Source: Clostridiales bacterium (GTDB lineage: Bacteria; Bacillota; Clostridia; Oscillospirales; Oscillospiraceae). Taken from it: 12,920 bases of DNA. Positions 6,710 through 12,905 of the stretch are shown one piece after another; position 1 is the first letter of the stretch, and the number at the start of each line of letters is the position of its first letter. A program made the translations under genes and the position numbers. The stretch covers positions 1-12,920 of the forward strand of contig SFPN01000040.1 in the NCBI GenBank assembly GCA_004551945.1. The letters run 5' to 3'. The notes under the pieces are model-generated. The model did no database searches. It had not been told where the DNA came from and saw only the letters and a list, made by a program, of their open reading frames with translations.

Positions 6710-8011
6710 TTACATGAGGCCCATCACGCTGGGCAGCCAGGTGGACAGAGGCGCCCAGAAGGTGGTAAGAAACACCACCGGCACATAGCCGAAAATCAGG
6801 AAGACCAGAGCGGGCTTCAGGATCTCGTTAAAGGGACAGTTGCCCACCCGCATGCCCAGATACAGGATGCTGGCATAGGGAGGGGTGATGCCGCCCATGG
6901 CCAGGTTCACGCCCATAATGGCAGAGAACTGCACGGCGTCCACCCCCAGCTCCAGAGCCAGGGGAAGCAGGATAGGGGCGCAGAGCAGCATGCCCGTGGC
7001 GTCGTTGACGATCATACCCACCACAAACAGGAAGAGGTTCAGGATAATCAGCATCAGAACGCGGCTGTCGGTGACACCCGTCAAAACCTCAATAATCTTC
7101 TCCGGCACCCGCAGGGTCACAAAGGTTTGGCTGAGCATCAGGCAAAAGACAATCATGGCCATGATGGCGCCAATAGAGCCCAGGGAGTCCAGGGTCATTT
7201 TATAGAAGGACTTCAGGGTCATGGTTCGGTAGACAAACAGGCCGATGGGGATGGAGTAAATCGCCGCCACAGCCGCAGCTTCAGTGGGGGTGAACACGCC
7301 GCCGTAAATGCCGCCCAGAATAATCACAGGCATCAGCAGCGCCGGCAGGGCAATCACGCCCCGCTTACCGGCCAGCTTCATCCGGTCGTGCACCGGCATG
7401 GGAGCTTCCAGGTTCAAGTCGAACTTCCGGGTCCAGATCATATTGATTACGCAGAAGAGCAGGGCGATAAGAACACCCGGCCCCACCGTGGCCATGAAGC
7501 AGGCCAGGATGGAGGTCCCCGTCTGCCAGCCGTAGAGGATCATGATCCCCGAGGGCGGGATCAGCAGGCCCAGCACCGAGGAAACGGTCACCAGAGCCGT
7601 GGCGTAACCCCGGGGATACCCCTGCTGGGTCATGCGAGGGATAATCACCGGTCCGGTGGCTGCCACGCCGGTGAAGCCGCTGCCGGAAATGGCCCCGATG
7701 ATGGCGCAGGAGATCACCGACACCACCCCCAGACCGCCACGGATGCGGCCCACAAAGGAATCCACAAAGTCCAGCAGCTTCGTAGCAATGCCGCTGCCGC
7801 CCATGTAGGTACCGGCCAGAATAAACAGCGGGCTGGCCAGCAGGGTGGTGCTGATGATCTGGGTGTAGTCCCAGAGGAGCATGCTCTTCATCAGGACCCC
7901 GCCGGTAAAGGCCATAAACATCAGCGCGGCGCCGAAACAGAAGGGCAATGCTACGCCGCAAATCAGAAGAACAATCAGCAGCAGCACACAGATCGCTACC
8001 GTCGTTATCAT
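6710..8011 (-). CDS. dctM: TRAP transporter large permease DctM
   Basis: A 433-residue, very hydrophobic membrane protein matching the usual length (about 425-430) of the TRAP large subunit, which forms the Na+-coupled transport channel with DctQ. Recognisable DctM stretches are GVALPFCFGAALMFMAF near the N-terminus, ISTTLLASPLFILAGTYMGGSGI, ISGSGFTGVAATGPVIIPRMTQQGYPRGYA split over two helices, and VNLAMGGITPPYASILYLGMRV near the C-terminus. About a dozen membrane segments are expected. The start is ATG 8011 with AAAGGAG 10 bases upstream. It begins 29 bases after dctQ, so the two are co-transcribed. Confidence 0.94.
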   Translation of the reverse strand: MITTVAICVLLLIVLLICGVALPFCFGAALMFMAFTGGVLMKSMLLWDYTQIISTTLLASPLFILAGTYMGGSGIATKLLDFVDSFVGRIRGGLGVVSVISCAIIGAISGSGFTGVAATGPVIIPRMTQQGYPRGYATALVTVSSVLGLLIPPSGIMILYGWQTGTSILACFMATVGPGVLIALLFCVINMIWTRKFDLNLEAPMPVHDRMKLAGKRGVIALPALLMPVIILGGIYGGVFTPTEAAAVAAIYSIPIGLFVYRTMTLKSFYKMTLDSLGSIGAIMAMIVFCLMLSQTFVTLRVPEKIIEVLTGVTDSRVLMLIILNLFLFVVGMIVNDATGMLLCAPILLPLALELGVDAVQFSAIMGVNLAMGGITPPYASILYLGMRVGNCPFNEILKPALVFLIFGYVPVVFLTTFWAPLSTWLPSVMGLM

Positions 8012-8040
8012 ATCAGGTCATCTCCTTTCTCTCATCGTTC

Positions 8041-8559
8041 TCACAGCGATGGTTCCGATCCCCCGGAAAAGACAGATTTCACTTGACCAAGGGAGAGGAC
8101 CAGATCGGCCACTGCATAAATGGTCATCAGCAGCACACCCACAAACAGGGCGCTGTCCCCTACAAACTGAGGGATGTGCAGCAGGGCGGAAATTTTCGCC
8201 TTATCCAGAGAATAGAGGGCATACCAGGCGCACCACCTGGTCATCCAAACACCCACCACAACGGTGACCAGATTCTTAAACACGCCCACCGCTGCCAGGA
8301 CCCGGGGGCTCTTTACATAGACAGCCAGCACGCCGCACTCAATGTGCGTCCGCGTAATGGATGCCATGGCCGCACCCAGCATATACATCCAAATCGTAGG
8401 AAACTGCAAGAGCTCCTCCGTTCCCATCAGCGGAGCCTTGAACACATAGCGCAGGATCACCTGAACCAGCATGATGGCCGGCACGGACAGGGTCAGCACA
8501 AATCCGATCCCGCGCAGGAGTCCGTATATACAGGTGTGGATTTTTCGTATGATCGCCAA
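8041..8559 (-). CDS. dctQ: TRAP transporter small permease DctQ (TTG start)
   Basis: A 172-residue protein with four predicted membrane segments (about 14-36, 50-68, 88-110 and 132-154). FVLTLSVPAIMLVQVILRYVF and GTEELLQFPTIWMYMLGAAMA are typical of DctQ small subunits, which pair with DctM in the membrane. The start is a TTG at 8559, directly preceded by GAGGAGGAG with 5-7 bases of spacing; no ATG occurs at a suitable place, so the TTG start looks real. First gene of the operon, with a promoter about 100 bases upstream. The C-terminal tail SGGSEPSL is polar and probably cytoplasmic. Confidence 0.9.
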   Translation of the reverse strand: MAIIRKIHTCIYGLLRGIGFVLTLSVPAIMLVQVILRYVFKAPLMGTEELLQFPTIWMYMLGAAMASITRTHIECGVLAVYVKSPRVLAAVGVFKNLVTVVVGVWMTRWCAWYALYSLDKAKISALLHIPQFVGDSALFVGVLLMTIYAVADLVLSLGQVKSVFSGGSEPSL

Positions 8560-8659
8560 CTTGACTCCTCCTCTCGATTCTTTCCTTGGCCGTCGTCCGG
8601 TTTTCTCTCATCTTCTCGACCTGTAGAATTGTCGGACAGCTTGACCTTTTATGCTTTGG

Positions 8660-8687
8660 ATTTTACCACTTTACAGGCAGAAAGCAA
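8660..8687 (-). promoter_or_regulatory. Candidate sigma-A promoter of the TRAP/redox operon
   Basis: Minus-strand TTGCTT (8682-8687), a 16-base spacer and TAAAAT (8660-8665). This leaves an untranslated leader of about 90 bases before dctQ. A second TAAAAT further upstream has only a poor -35 at 19 bases. Assigned by eye from consensus. Confidence 0.45.
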
Positions 8688-8776
8688 TCCTTTTTCTTTA
8701 TTTTAACCTCATCCCGGCAAAATTCAGCAATACGGTTTACCAATCCCCTTTTCTCGTCTGCCAGGCTTGTTCATTT

Positions 8777-8789
8777 TTCACATCGTGAA
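8777..8789. promoter_or_regulatory. Operator-like palindrome TTCAC-ATC-GTGAA
   Basis: A perfect inverted repeat with 5-base arms and a 3-base centre, about 90 bases upstream of the candidate -35 of the TRAP operon and just downstream of the GntR terminator. It could bind a regulator. Its distance from the promoter makes chance a real alternative. Confidence 0.3.
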
Positions 8790-8804
8790 TTTCCTGTTTG
8801 GAGC

Positions 8805-8844
8805 AAAAAAAGATATCCCCTGGTATTACCATACCTGGGGATAT
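8805..8844 (-). terminator. Rho-independent terminator of the GntR regulator gene
   Basis: Stem ATATCCCC (8813-8820) with GGGGATAT (8837-8844), an inner GGTA/TACC pairing, and a run of seven U on the minus strand (8805-8811). It lies 16 bases after the GntR gene stop. A run of T on the other side means it could also stop transcription on the plus strand. Confidence 0.85.
8821..8831. promoter_or_regulatory. FadR-type operator look-alike within the terminator
   Basis: TGGTATTACCA matches the TGGTNNNACCA pattern known for FadR-subfamily GntR regulators such as E. coli FadR. It lies inside the terminator hairpin of the GntR gene itself and overlaps its apical stem. It may be a binding site or a by-product of the hairpin symmetry. 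Confidence 0.25.
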
Positions 8845-8860
8845 TTTTTCTGAATGAAAT

Positions 8861-9562
8861 CTAATTGACCTCTTTTTTCCCTCTCTTTTTTCGGTCCAGG
8901 TGCCGGCCCATGATTTGTTGGGCCTGAACCGAATCATGGGCCTCAAAGGCTTGAATCAACTCCATATGCTCATAGTGGGACTCGGTGATCTCCAACTGAT
9001 ACCAGTTCTGAAAAAACTCTCGCCGCTCCTCCAGAAGCGCCTGCATGATGGACTGATAAAAATCCGAAATGATCTCATTATGCATCATATTAACAATATA
9101 GGCATGAAATTCCATGCCGCACCGGTTCATGTTCTCTGTGTCTCCCTGGAGGGTATACTGTATGATCTGCTCATAATTCTCCCGGAGATACTGCAGGTCC
9201 TCTTCCGTGCAGCAGGTTGCTGCCACGCCGCAGGCGTGGACCTCAATGAGATGACGGCACTCCAACACATCGTCAAAGTATTCTGCGCTGTTCAGCTTTT
9301 CATTTAACCGGCTGGCTCTGATTTTTTCACAAGCATTTGCAGAGACAAAGGTCCCCTGCCCGCTGTGCGCTTCCAGCAGGCCGGCCATCTGGAGGGATTT
9401 TATGGCCTCCCGGATGGAACCCCGGCTGACCTGAAAGGTTTTCGCCAACTCCAGTTCGCTCTGAATTCGCTCCCCTTCCTTCCAGATTCCCTTCTCAATC
9501 TGCTCTTTGATCTGCTGGGCAACGCCTTCATACACCCTGTTCTTTTTAATTGGTGTTAACAT
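8861..9562 (-). CDS. GntR-family transcriptional regulator, FadR/FCD subfamily
   Basis: A 233-residue repressor or activator. The N-terminal winged helix-turn-helix spans about residues 8-73, with VSRGSIREAIKSLQMAGLLE (45-64) as recognition helix region and SGQGTFV as wing. The C-terminal FCD ligand-binding domain covers about 95-222. His153 (FHAYI), His199 (HMELIQAF) and His221 (GRHL) match the conserved metal ligands of FCD proteins. The Asp usually four residues before the first His is Gly149 here, so metal binding may differ. ATG 9562 was chosen because family members start MLTPI-like just before the HTH and a weak GGGAT lies upstream; the ATG at 9589 has no ribosome binding site. It has its own promoter and terminator between the two catabolic operons, so it is the probable local regulator, responding to a carboxylate. 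Confidence 0.88.
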   Translation of the reverse strand: MLTPIKKNRVYEGVAQQIKEQIEKGIWKEGERIQSELELAKTFQVSRGSIREAIKSLQMAGLLEAHSGQGTFVSANACEKIRASRLNEKLNSAEYFDDVLECRHLIEVHACGVAATCCTEEDLQYLRENYEQIIQYTLQGDTENMNRCGMEFHAYIVNMMHNEIISDFYQSIMQALLEERREFFQNWYQLEITESHYEHMELIQAFEAHDSVQAQQIMGRHLDRKKRGKKEVN

Positions 9563-9594
9563 GCGCCATCCCCATTTCTTCACCGTCATCGCGC

Positions 9595-9608
9595 TATCAT
9601 TGATGATA
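9595..9608. promoter_or_regulatory. Possible operator in the leader of the GntR gene
   Basis: TATCAT-TG-ATGATA is a perfect inverted repeat with 6-base arms, lying about 25 bases downstream of the -10 box of the GntR gene promoter and upstream of its start. Its position would suit autorepression. It is short and AT-rich, so chance is possible. Confidence 0.35.
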
Positions 9609-9631
9609 TCAAGTGTTTTTTCTTATTTATC

Positions 9632-9660
9632 ATTATAAAGCGAAGTTTTCAAAATAGCAA
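9632..9660 (-). promoter_or_regulatory. Sigma-A promoter of the GntR regulator gene
   Basis: Minus-strand TTGCTA (9655-9660), a 17-base spacer and a perfect TATAAT (9632-9637). The start codon is about 70 bases downstream. An inverted repeat AAATAG/CTATTT (9652-9657 and 9664-9669) overlaps the -35 box and could be a regulator site. Confidence 0.7.
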
Positions 9661-9728
9661 TCACTATTTCCCAGTCATTGGATTCGGCAGTCGAAACGGG
9701 TCAACGCCAATGCAAGGTTCGTTTGCAC

Positions 9729-9760
9729 AAAAAAAGAAGAGGGGGGTCCCCTCTTCTTTT
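9729..9760 (-). terminator. Strong terminator of the SHMT-like/NhaC operon
   Basis: GAAGAGGGG (9736-9744) pairs with CCCCTCTTC (9748-9756) around a 3-base loop, with four more flanking A-T pairs. On the minus strand it is followed by seven U (9729-9735). It lies about 55 bases after the NhaC gene stop and separates this operon from the GntR gene promoter. The plus-strand side also has T-rich sequence, so it may work in both directions. Confidence 0.92.
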
Positions 9761-9815
9761 CTGTCCTTCGGTTTTTTCGTTTTGCTGGTCCGCTTAATTG
9801 ACCATGCTCCATCCT

Positions 9816-11201
9816 TCAGCGGGCTTCGTCTTTTTCAAACTTTTTGCCAAAGCCAACGATGATGGAAATCCAGTACACGGCAATCAGGAGCATGCAGTGG
9901 TAGTTGTAGGGGATGAAGGAGAACGCCGTAAACTCACTGCCCACCATGCCCGTGGCAGCAGCGCAGGAGACAGCGTACAGTACCGCGCCGCCATAGGGCA
10001 GCAGACCGGCGGTACCGCAGGCCAGACCATCCAGAAGGTTGGCGCCCCGGGTGCGGGCCACCTGGAAGTTTTTCAGCAGGTTCCGGGCCAGGCCGCCGGA
10101 GAGGAGAATGGAGTAGGTACCGCCGCCCATCATGGCAGCGCCCAGCATAGCCAGGAAGCCCACAATACCCTCAGCCTGCTTGTAGGTGCGGCACTTGGCC
10201 ACAGCCACAGCCGAGATCCTGGCAAAGACGCCGCTGACCTTCAGGATCTGGATCACCATAAAGATGAGCATGCACAGCACCGCAGCGTTCATGCAGTTGC
10301 CCAGGCCCTGAGCCACCACACCCTCCGCGTCAAAGAAGAGGGAGAAGGAAAGCTTACCTGTGACCAGGCACAGCAGGGCAGCCAGGATGGTGTTGAACAT
10401 CAACGCATAGATGAAATTTTTCCCTTTGAGCATCATAATCACCAGCAGCACCGGGCAGACCAGCAGCACCAGGCCCAGCAGGCTGCTGGGGTCCAGTGCT
10501 TCGGCATGGGTGATGGGCTGGGTGGTGCGGAATCCCTGCCACAGGAAGAGGACGGCGGAAATGGCGCCGGCAATGACGGAATACTTGAACCGGGAGCGGA
10601 CCACGTCAATGATCTCACACTCCTGGGTTGCAGCCGATGCGATGGTGGTGTCACTGACAGGCGCCAGGTTGTCGCCAAAGTAACCACCGCTGATGATCGC
10701 GCCCATGACCAGGGCGGGGTCACAGCCCAGGGTCACAGCCAGAGGCAGAAGCACCGGGGTGGCAGCGGCCACGGTGCCGCTGGTTGTGCCGGTGGAGCTG
10801 GACACCAGCACACACAGGAAGAAGATACACAGGGGCAGGATGGCGGCGGGCACATGGGTGGCCACCGCCAGATAGACCAGCCCGTCGCACAGGCCGCCGA
10901 TGGTCAGCAGCACAGACATCACGCCGGAGACAAAGAAGGTCAGCAGCACCATAGCCAGGGATTGGTCGGACAGGCCGTCGATCAGGATCTGCTGGTACTG
11001 GCGCTTGTCCTTAATCAGCAGGAACCCCACCATCAGGGACAGGAACGCGGCAGCCCAGAAGCTCTTGCCGCTGCTGTACCCCAGCACCGACAGGACAGCC
11101 AGGGTGACGAACAGCAGGATCATGGGGAGCGCGCCGCCGAAGCTGCCTCCATAAAAGGCGACGGTTTCCGTTTGGGTCAAAGGGGATTTGGTTTCTTTCA
11201 T
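9816..11201 (-). CDS. Na+/H+ antiporter NhaC family protein
   Basis: A 461-residue integral membrane protein with about 11-12 hydrophobic segments. IISGGYFGDNLAPVSDTTIASAAT is close to the NhaC-family signature, with acidic and Ser/Thr residues in a broken helix. SSSTGTTSGTVAAATPVLLPLAV and GAAMMGGGTYSILLSGGLARNLL are matching inverted-repeat regions. The start at ATG 11201 overlaps the stop of the SHMT-like gene (ATGA), which implies translational coupling; an earlier ATG at 11243 would lie inside that gene. The family includes Na+/H+, malate/lactate and tyrosine-linked antiporters. Pairing with an amino-acid enzyme suggests export or exchange of a substrate or product, or sodium extrusion that supports the Na+-driven TRAP system (inference). 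Confidence 0.87.
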   Translation of the reverse strand: MKETKSPLTQTETVAFYGGSFGGALPMILLFVTLAVLSVLGYSSGKSFWAAAFLSLMVGFLLIKDKRQYQQILIDGLSDQSLAMVLLTFFVSGVMSVLLTIGGLCDGLVYLAVATHVPAAILPLCIFFLCVLVSSSTGTTSGTVAAATPVLLPLAVTLGCDPALVMGAIISGGYFGDNLAPVSDTTIASAATQECEIIDVVRSRFKYSVIAGAISAVLFLWQGFRTTQPITHAEALDPSSLLGLVLLVCPVLLVIMMLKGKNFIYALMFNTILAALLCLVTGKLSFSLFFDAEGVVAQGLGNCMNAAVLCMLIFMVIQILKVSGVFARISAVAVAKCRTYKQAEGIVGFLAMLGAAMMGGGTYSILLSGGLARNLLKNFQVARTRGANLLDGLACGTAGLLPYGGAVLYAVSCAAATGMVGSEFTAFSFIPYNYHCMLLIAVYWISIIVGFGKKFEKDEAR

Positions 11202-12505
11202 GGGTTTCTCACACTCGTTTCTCTGGTTTCTCTTGGGAGCCATTCCTCTGCAAAGAGGGGGTATTGTTTGGCCAGGTTCTCCGTCTCCTGGCGGATCTGC
11301 GCAAGCCTGGCCGGGTCATGGGAAGCCTTCAAAGCCTGGGACATCCACCGGGCAATCCGGCGGAACTGGGGTTCCTTCAAGCCCCGGGTGGTCAGCGCCG
11401 GAGTGCCGATCCGGATACCGCTGGTCATTTCCGGAGGCAGGGGATCAAAGGGCAGGGGCTCTTTGTTTACCACCAGTCCCACGGAAGACAGGACTCGGTC
11501 AGCCTCCTTTCCGCTTGCGATGTGGCTGCGCACATCCACCAGAATCAAATGGGTATCCGTCCCGCCGGAGACCAGGCGGAAGCCCTCTTTGCTCAGTTCA
11601 TCGGCCAGAGCCTGGGCATTGGCCAGGGTCTGGCGCTGATAAGCCCGGAAAGCAGGGGTCGCAGCCTCTTTGGCCAGCACCGCCCGGGCGGCGATCATGT
11701 CCATCTTGGGGCTGCCCTGGATGCCCGGAGAGACCGCCCGGTCAATGGCTCCGGCCAGCTCTTTCCGGCACAGAATCACCCCGCAGCCCCGGGGGCCCCG
11801 CCAGGTCTTGTGGGTGGTGGTGGTGACCACGTCGGCATAGGGCACAGGGCTTTCCAGCAGGCCCGCAGCAATCAGTCCCGCCGGGTGGGCGATGTCCGCC
11901 AACAGATAAGCCCCCACGGACTTGGCGATGGAACCAAATTCCCGGTAAGGGGTCTTTCGGGGATACGCCCCGGACCCGCAGATAATGAGCTTCGGCCGGT
12001 GGGCTTGTGCCAGCGCTTCCACCTGGGCCAGATCAATCTGCTCCGTGGCAGGGTCAAATCCGTAGGTCACCACCTGATAGGTCATGCCTGAGAGATTCTC
12101 GGCGGCTCCATGGCTCATGTGGCCGCCCAGCTCTGTCCCCAGCGCCAGGATGGTATCTCCCGGCTGGAGCAAGGCCTGGAGAACTGCCAGGTTGGCGATG
12201 GTGGCGCTCATGGACTGAAGGTTCACGTGGTCACAGCCGAAGAGCTGTTTGATCCGCTCCATGGCCAGATTCTCGATGGCGTTTACCACCTGGCATCCGC
12301 CCACGCCGCGGCTGTCCGGATATCCTCCGGCGTTCTTGTTGGCCAGGATGCTTCCCTCCAGGGCCAGGGCATAGGGGGAGGCATAGTTTTCCGAGACGAT
12401 CAGGTTCAGGGTGCTTAATTGACGCTGATACTCGGCGCAGGCCAGCTCCGCCATCTCCGGGTCAAAGGAGCGAAGGCAGTCCATAGGTTGGGCAAATGCG
12501 TCCAC
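11198..12505 (-). CDS. Divergent SHMT-like (GlyA-family) PLP enzyme lacking folate-site residues
   Basis: A 435-residue fold-type I PLP enzyme. Conserved are SENY (38-41), His129 (GGH, ring stacking), Asp204 and His207 (DIAHPAG), the Schiff-base Lys233 (TTTTHKTWRGPRG) and the carboxylate-binding Arg365 (GIRIGTPALTTRG). An ungapped comparison with E. coli GlyA shows changes at residues needed for tetrahydrofolate chemistry: Tyr55 to Asn58, Glu57 to Gly60, Tyr64 to Gly67 and Tyr65 to Val68. The phosphate-site HSGSQAN becomes MSATIAN. It is therefore probably not the housekeeping SHMT but a folate-independent aldolase, transaldolase or related enzyme acting on a beta-hydroxy or alpha-substituted amino acid. 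The start is GTG 12505 with AAGGGGGG 5 bases upstream. First gene of the operon with the NhaC gene. Length is slightly above the usual 410-420. Confidence 0.85.
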   Translation of the reverse strand: MDAFAQPMDCLRSFDPEMAELACAEYQRQLSTLNLIVSENYASPYALALEGSILANKNAGGYPDSRGVGGCQVVNAIENLAMERIKQLFGCDHVNLQSMSATIANLAVLQALLQPGDTILALGTELGGHMSHGAAENLSGMTYQVVTYGFDPATEQIDLAQVEALAQAHRPKLIICGSGAYPRKTPYREFGSIAKSVGAYLLADIAHPAGLIAAGLLESPVPYADVVTTTTHKTWRGPRGCGVILCRKELAGAIDRAVSPGIQGSPKMDMIAARAVLAKEAATPAFRAYQRQTLANAQALADELSKEGFRLVSGGTDTHLILVDVRSHIASGKEADRVLSSVGLVVNKEPLPFDPLPPEMTSGIRIGTPALTTRGLKEPQFRRIARWMSQALKASHDPARLAQIRQETENLAKQYPLFAEEWLPRETRETSVRNP

Positions 12506-12538
12506 AGAATCCCCCCTTTTTGGTCATTTTTTCATATT

Positions 12539-12567
12539 AGTATAAAAGGAAAGCATGGTTGGAACAA
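12539..12567 (-). promoter_or_regulatory. Sigma-A promoter of the SHMT-like/NhaC operon
   Basis: Minus-strand TTGTTC (12562-12567), a 17-base spacer and TATACT (12539-12544), with the GTG start about 35 bases further. A good match to the housekeeping consensus. Confidence 0.7.
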
Positions 12568-12585
12568 TATCCAGTTCTCTTCCAT

Positions 12586-12598
12586 TTGGTCAGGCCAA
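12586..12598. promoter_or_regulatory. Candidate GntR (FadR-type) operator
   Basis: TTGGTCAGGCCAA matches the TTGGTNNNACCAA pattern typical of FadR/PdhR/LldR-type operators with one mismatch (G in place of A). It lies about 19 bases upstream of the -35 box of the SHMT-like operon. The GntR regulator of this window is a plausible ligand (inference). Confidence 0.4.
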
Positions 12599-12609
12599 TT
12601 TTCAAACCA

Positions 12610-12629
12610 GACAGGCCACCTGGCCTGTC
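12610..12629. promoter_or_regulatory. 20-bp palindrome upstream of the SHMT-like operon
   Basis: GACAGGCCA and TGGCCTGTC are perfect 9-base inverted arms separated by CC. It lies about 43 bases upstream of the -35 box and 11 bases from the FadR-type candidate, which shares the half-site CAGGCCA. With only a 2-base centre it suits a dimeric protein better than an RNA hairpin. Confidence 0.5.
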
Positions 12630-12675
12630 CAATCAATGCCTGACATAGCCAGATTCCCTTGCCCGCCCTCATTAC

Positions 12676-12711
12676 AAAAAGCCCTCAGACAGCGGCACCT
12701 GTCCGAGGGCT
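12676..12711 (-). terminator. Terminator-like hairpin with no gene to terminate
   Basis: AGCCCTC (12680-12686) and GACAG (12688-12692) pair with CTGTC (12699-12703) and GAGGGCT (12705-12711), with one A/C mismatch and a 6-base loop. On the minus strand five U follow (12676-12680). No minus-strand gene is seen to its right before 12905. On the plus strand the following CATATTTTCC could be a weak tail. It may be a relic terminator or guard the SHMT-like operon from read-through. Confidence 0.6.
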
Positions 12712-12786
12712 CATATTTTCCACACGATGTTCACTTGTTCCCCGTCCAGAAGAATGCAAGGAATAAATTCACCCGCTTGTGCTCTG

Positions 12787-12814
12787 CCCGGTGCCTGTTC
12801 CCACAGGCACCGGG
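12787..12814. repeat. Perfect 12-bp hairpin upstream of the 12906 gene
   Basis: CCCGGTGCCTGT (12787-12798) pairs perfectly with ACAGGCACCGGG (12803-12814) around a 4-base loop. No U-tract follows on either strand, so it is not a standard terminator. It may be a structured part of the leader of the plus-strand gene or a small intergenic repeat. Confidence 0.5.
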
Positions 12815-12826
12815 AACTTTAAACAG

Positions 12827-12899
12827 CCCGTCCTTTTTCCCTTCCCTGCCGCATGATTTTCCCTTTGGCGCATAGGTTCTTTTGTAAAGAAAGGACGGG
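12827..12899 (+). promoter_or_regulatory. Long-range inverted repeat overlapping the Shine-Dalgarno of the 12906 gene
   Basis: CCCGTCCTTT (12827-12836) is the exact complement of AAAGGACGGG (12890-12899), 53 bases apart. The right arm contains AAGGA, the only plausible ribosome binding site for the ATG at 12906. If transcribed, pairing would hide it, giving a possible translational switch. No known riboswitch was recognised in the enclosed sequence. Confidence 0.4.
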
Positions 12900-12905
12900 A
12901 TCACT

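Larger units (their letters stand above)
8560..8860 (-). other. 301-base control region between the GntR gene and the TRAP/redox operon
   Basis: No coding sequence seen. On the minus strand from right to left it holds the GntR gene terminator (8805-8844), a TTCAC-ATC-GTGAA palindrome (8777-8789), a likely promoter (8660-8687), an approximately 80-90-base leader, and a very strong ribosome binding site GAGGAGGAG (8565-8573) for dctQ. The region is clearly more AT-rich than the genes around it. Confidence 0.7.
12506..12905. other. 400-base intergenic region with promoter and several inverted repeats
   Basis: No convincing gene was found on either strand. From left to right it holds the SHMT-like gene leader and promoter (12539-12567, minus), a FadR-type operator candidate (12586-12598), a 9+2+9 palindrome (12610-12629), a terminator-like hairpin (12676-12711), a 12-bp hairpin (12787-12814), and a 10-bp inverted repeat that brackets the leader of the plus-strand gene at 12906 (12827-12836 and 12890-12899). 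Confidence 0.7.

Noticed and set aside
7127..8086. A 319-codon plus-strand open frame rich in His, Gln and Gly
   Set aside because: Antisense to dctM, with composition typical of a reverse shadow of a membrane protein.
9798..11639. A 613-codon open frame on the plus strand
   Set aside because: It lies opposite the NhaC and SHMT-like genes, has low-complexity His/Gln/Gly-rich composition and no domain; it is an antisense shadow of GC-rich codons.
1293..12505. Sarcosine oxidase type operon (soxBDAG with glyA)
   Set aside because: No aminomethyltransferase-like domain is present, the SHMT-like protein lacks folate residues and lies in a separate operon, and the subunit set fits opine oxidase or PdhAFXB better.
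105..12705. Shared short sequence GCACCTG near both ends of the island as a possible target-site duplication
   Set aside because: Seven bases match by chance easily, and there is no transposase, integrase or terminal inverted repeat in the window.
12800..12880. A short minus-strand reading frame of about 34 codons
   Set aside because: No ribosome binding site, no known motif, and it runs through the hairpin and repeat structures.
12506..12905. Glycine riboswitch upstream of the SHMT-like gene
   Set aside because: The leader from the promoter to the GTG is only about 35 bases, and no glycine aptamer core was recognised.
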